Source of the DNA: SIAJ01 sp036266155
GTDB taxonomy: Bacteria; Planctomycetota; Planctomycetia; Gemmatales; Gemmataceae
NCBI GenBank assembly: GCA_036266155.1
Contig: DATANR010000084.1
Location: 1 to 6,950 of the forward strand
Length of the DNA: 6,950 nucleotides
Reading direction: 5' to 3'
This document shows positions 5,800 through 6,950 of this stretch, piece after piece; position 1 is the stretch's first letter, and each line of letters begins with the position of its first letter. The notes under the pieces were generated by a model that did not search any database, was not told the DNA's origin, and was given only the letters and a program-made list of their open reading frames with translations. A program made the translations under genes and the position numbers.

Positions 5800-6006
5800 A
5801 TGGCCCTGGAACTGCACCGCCGTGATGACGCGGCCGACACCGAGATTCGCCGGACCAAGGTCTTCCCCAAATGGTTGACGGCCGACCAGTATGAAGAAAT
5901 CCCGCTCGACGAGTCCGAGGAACTGGCTCGCGTCCTGAACGCCACGTTGCCAAAAGAGACGCTGACGGACCTTGTCCGGCTCCTGCGAACCCCAGCGGCG
6001 GGTTGA
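5800..6006 (+). CDS. Small hypothetical protein, 68 aa
   Basis: I do not recognise this protein. It begins MALELHRRDDAADTEIRR, continues with TKVFPKWLTADQYEEIPLDE, and ends in a predicted amphipathic helix region (SEELARVLNATLPKETLTDLVRLLRT). It is soluble, charged and without Cys or membrane segments. Codon use is strongly GC3-biased in this frame, which supports real coding. The start at 5800 is favoured over ATG 5680 in the same frame because GGAG lies 5 bases upstream and because codon bias fades before 5800. It sits 97 bases after the FSGRPNP gene and 40 bases before the GNAT gene, so the three could share a transcript. It might be an intact small gene or the surviving part of a larger one. 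Confidence 0.55.
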   Translation: MALELHRRDDAADTEIRRTKVFPKWLTADQYEEIPLDESEELARVLNATLPKETLTDLVRLLRTPAAG

Positions 6007-6046
6007 ATGTCCGAGCGGGTAACCGGCCCGCACATCCGTATCCAAA

Positions 6047-6874
6047 ATGACAACCCCCGACAGTTATCCCCTCGTCGACATCGCTCTCTCCCGCCGACTC
6101 GAACGGGCCGAGGGCGTGAGTTCGGCCCGCTTCGTCGAGGCGATGGCCCGCGTCGCACCGAATATCAAGGCCGAGTGGCTCGAAGTCAACAGCACCTACG
6201 CCCTCTTCGCCGGTCTGGACTCGCCGATCACGCAGACGTTCGGCTTCGGCATGTTCGCGACGCCGACGCGTGCCGATCTCGATGCCATCGAAGCCTTCTT
6301 TCGCGAGCGCCAGGCGCCGAGCCTTCACGAGGTCAGTCCGCTGGCCGATCCCGCGGCCCTGACGTTGCTCAACGCGGGCGGCTACGAGCCGTTCGAATTC
6401 ACGAGCATGTTGTTCCGCCCGATCGGCCGCGACCTTCGACTGGGCCGGCCGCTCAATCCACGCGTCATCGCCCGGCCGATCCGCGACGATGAGCGTGATC
6501 TCTGGGTCGAGACCTCGGCGACCGGCTGGAGCGAGACGCCGGGCATCGACGCCATGTTCCGTACTCTTGGGCCGATCATCGCAACCTGGGAAGGAGCGCG
6601 AGCCTTCATCGCCGAACTCGACGGCCAACCGATCGCGGCCGGCACCGTGATCCTGAGCGAGGGCGTCGCCCTGCTCGCCGGCGCGAGCACCATCCCCGCA
6701 GCCCGCAATCAAGGAGCGCAGCTCGCGCTGCTCGACGCGCGCCTGCGTTACGCCGCCGAGCACGGCTGCGACCTGGCGTCGATGGGTGCTCTTCCTGGCA
6801 GCGGCTCGCAACGCAACGCCGAGCGGCACGGGTTTCGGATTGCGTACACAAGAATTAAGTGGCAGTTGCGTTGA
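6047..6874 (+). CDS. GNAT family N-acetyltransferase, 275 aa
   Basis: A GCN5-related acetyltransferase that should transfer an acetyl group from acetyl-CoA to an unknown amine. The GNAT core is in the C-terminal part: ARAFIAELDGQPIAAGTVIL (184-203) forms the central strands; ASTIPAARNQGAQLALLDAR (213-232) is motif A, where R220-N-Q-G-A-Q225 is the pyrophosphate-binding loop with Gln in place of the last Gly/Ala; GSGSQRNAERHGFRIAYTR (251-269) is the motif B region. The N-terminal half has conserved blocks of the same long family: VDIALSRRLERAEG, SPITQTFGFGMF (59-70), LHEVSPLADPAAL (93-105) and GGYEPFEFTSMLFRP (111-125). It looks full length for this two-part type, common in planctomycetes and acidobacteria. 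No clear Shine-Dalgarno sequence precedes ATG 6047, but the family's opening block starts right after it. A long inverted repeat follows 7 bases after the stop. Confidence 0.92.
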   Translation: MTTPDSYPLVDIALSRRLERAEGVSSARFVEAMARVAPNIKAEWLEVNSTYALFAGLDSPITQTFGFGMFATPTRADLDAIEAFFRERQAPSLHEVSPLADPAALTLLNAGGYEPFEFTSMLFRPIGRDLRLGRPLNPRVIARPIRDDERDLWVETSATGWSETPGIDAMFRTLGPIIATWEGARAFIAELDGQPIAAGTVILSEGVALLAGASTIPAARNQGAQLALLDARLRYAAEHGCDLASMGALPGSGSQRNAERHGFRIAYTRIKWQLR

Positions 6875-6881
6875 ATTAGGC

Positions 6882-6950
6882 GAGCCGGGAGCGTCAGCGA
6901 CCGGTGCAGTTGGTTGGCGCTTTTGCACCGGTCGCTGACGCTCCCGGCTC
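6882..6950. repeat. Perfect 27-bp-arm inverted repeat (GAGCCGGGAGCGTCAGCG type)
   Basis: The left arm (6882-6908) and right arm (6924-6950) are exact reverse complements, with a 15-base spacer (GTTGGTTGGCGCTTT); the right arm meets the window edge and pairing may extend beyond it. The core AGCCGGGAGCGTCAGCGACC is one I recall as a high-copy dispersed sequence in Pirellulales genomes; this is from memory and not checked. Sitting 7 bases after the GNAT stop, it could end transcription, stabilise the message, or be a REP-like mobile palindrome. Confidence 0.85.

Noticed and set aside
5699..5878. 59-codon frame overlapping the FSGRPNP stop by ATGA
   Set aside because: It has no recognisable domain and its second half overlaps the better supported 5800-6006 gene out of frame.
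6007..6492. 161-codon plus-strand frame starting right after the small gene
   Set aside because: It overlaps the GNAT gene in another frame, is Arg/Pro-rich and carries no family motif.
5615..6928. 437-codon minus-strand open frame opposite the GNAT gene
   Set aside because: It has no family features, starts inside the inverted repeat, and spans three plus-strand genes with better codon use and clear domains; it is a shadow frame.

Overview
The window looks like chromosomal DNA of a GC-rich member of the Planctomycetota (Pirellulales or Gemmatales type). This is inferred from the mix of families (a Uma2/DUF820 nuclease, a DUF1573-like membrane-anchored Cys protein, a DUF4279 relic, an FSGRPNP-type protein, a long GNAT protein), from weak or absent Shine-Dalgarno sequences at several genes, and from a perfect long inverted repeat at the right edge whose core I recall as a dispersed planctomycete repeat. 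No rRNA, tRNA, CRISPR array, transposase or phage gene was found.

Layout. Bases 1-3455 (minus strand) are ordinary, well-preserved chromosome: a secreted two-domain M16 zinc peptidase (3455 down to 762), followed by the N-terminal 222 codons of a membrane-anchored Cys-motif protein that runs off the left edge. The two are separated by 95 bases holding two tandem dyad structures. Bases 3456-6046 are an accessory zone of short and broken genes: the relic of a TPR-like protein end (to 3947), an intact Uma2 family gene (minus, 3953-4618), a DUF4279 gene killed by one nonsense codon and one single-base frameshift (4696-5170), a 304-base stretch with a very long hairpin (5269-5330), a 75-residue FSGRPNP-type protein that lacks its expected C-terminal half (5475-5702), and a 68-residue gene of unknown function (5800-6006). 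Bases 6047-6874 hold a complete GNAT-type acetyltransferase, followed after 7 bases by the 27-bp-arm inverted repeat that ends the window.

The genes do not form an evident pathway. The M16 peptidase and the Cys protein share a strand and both carry N-terminal export or anchoring segments, so they may be co-expressed envelope proteins. The three plus-strand genes from 5475 to 6874 could share a transcript. I see no convincing new defence or mobile system. The most unusual signals are the decayed accessory genes and the non-coding inverted repeats between them.
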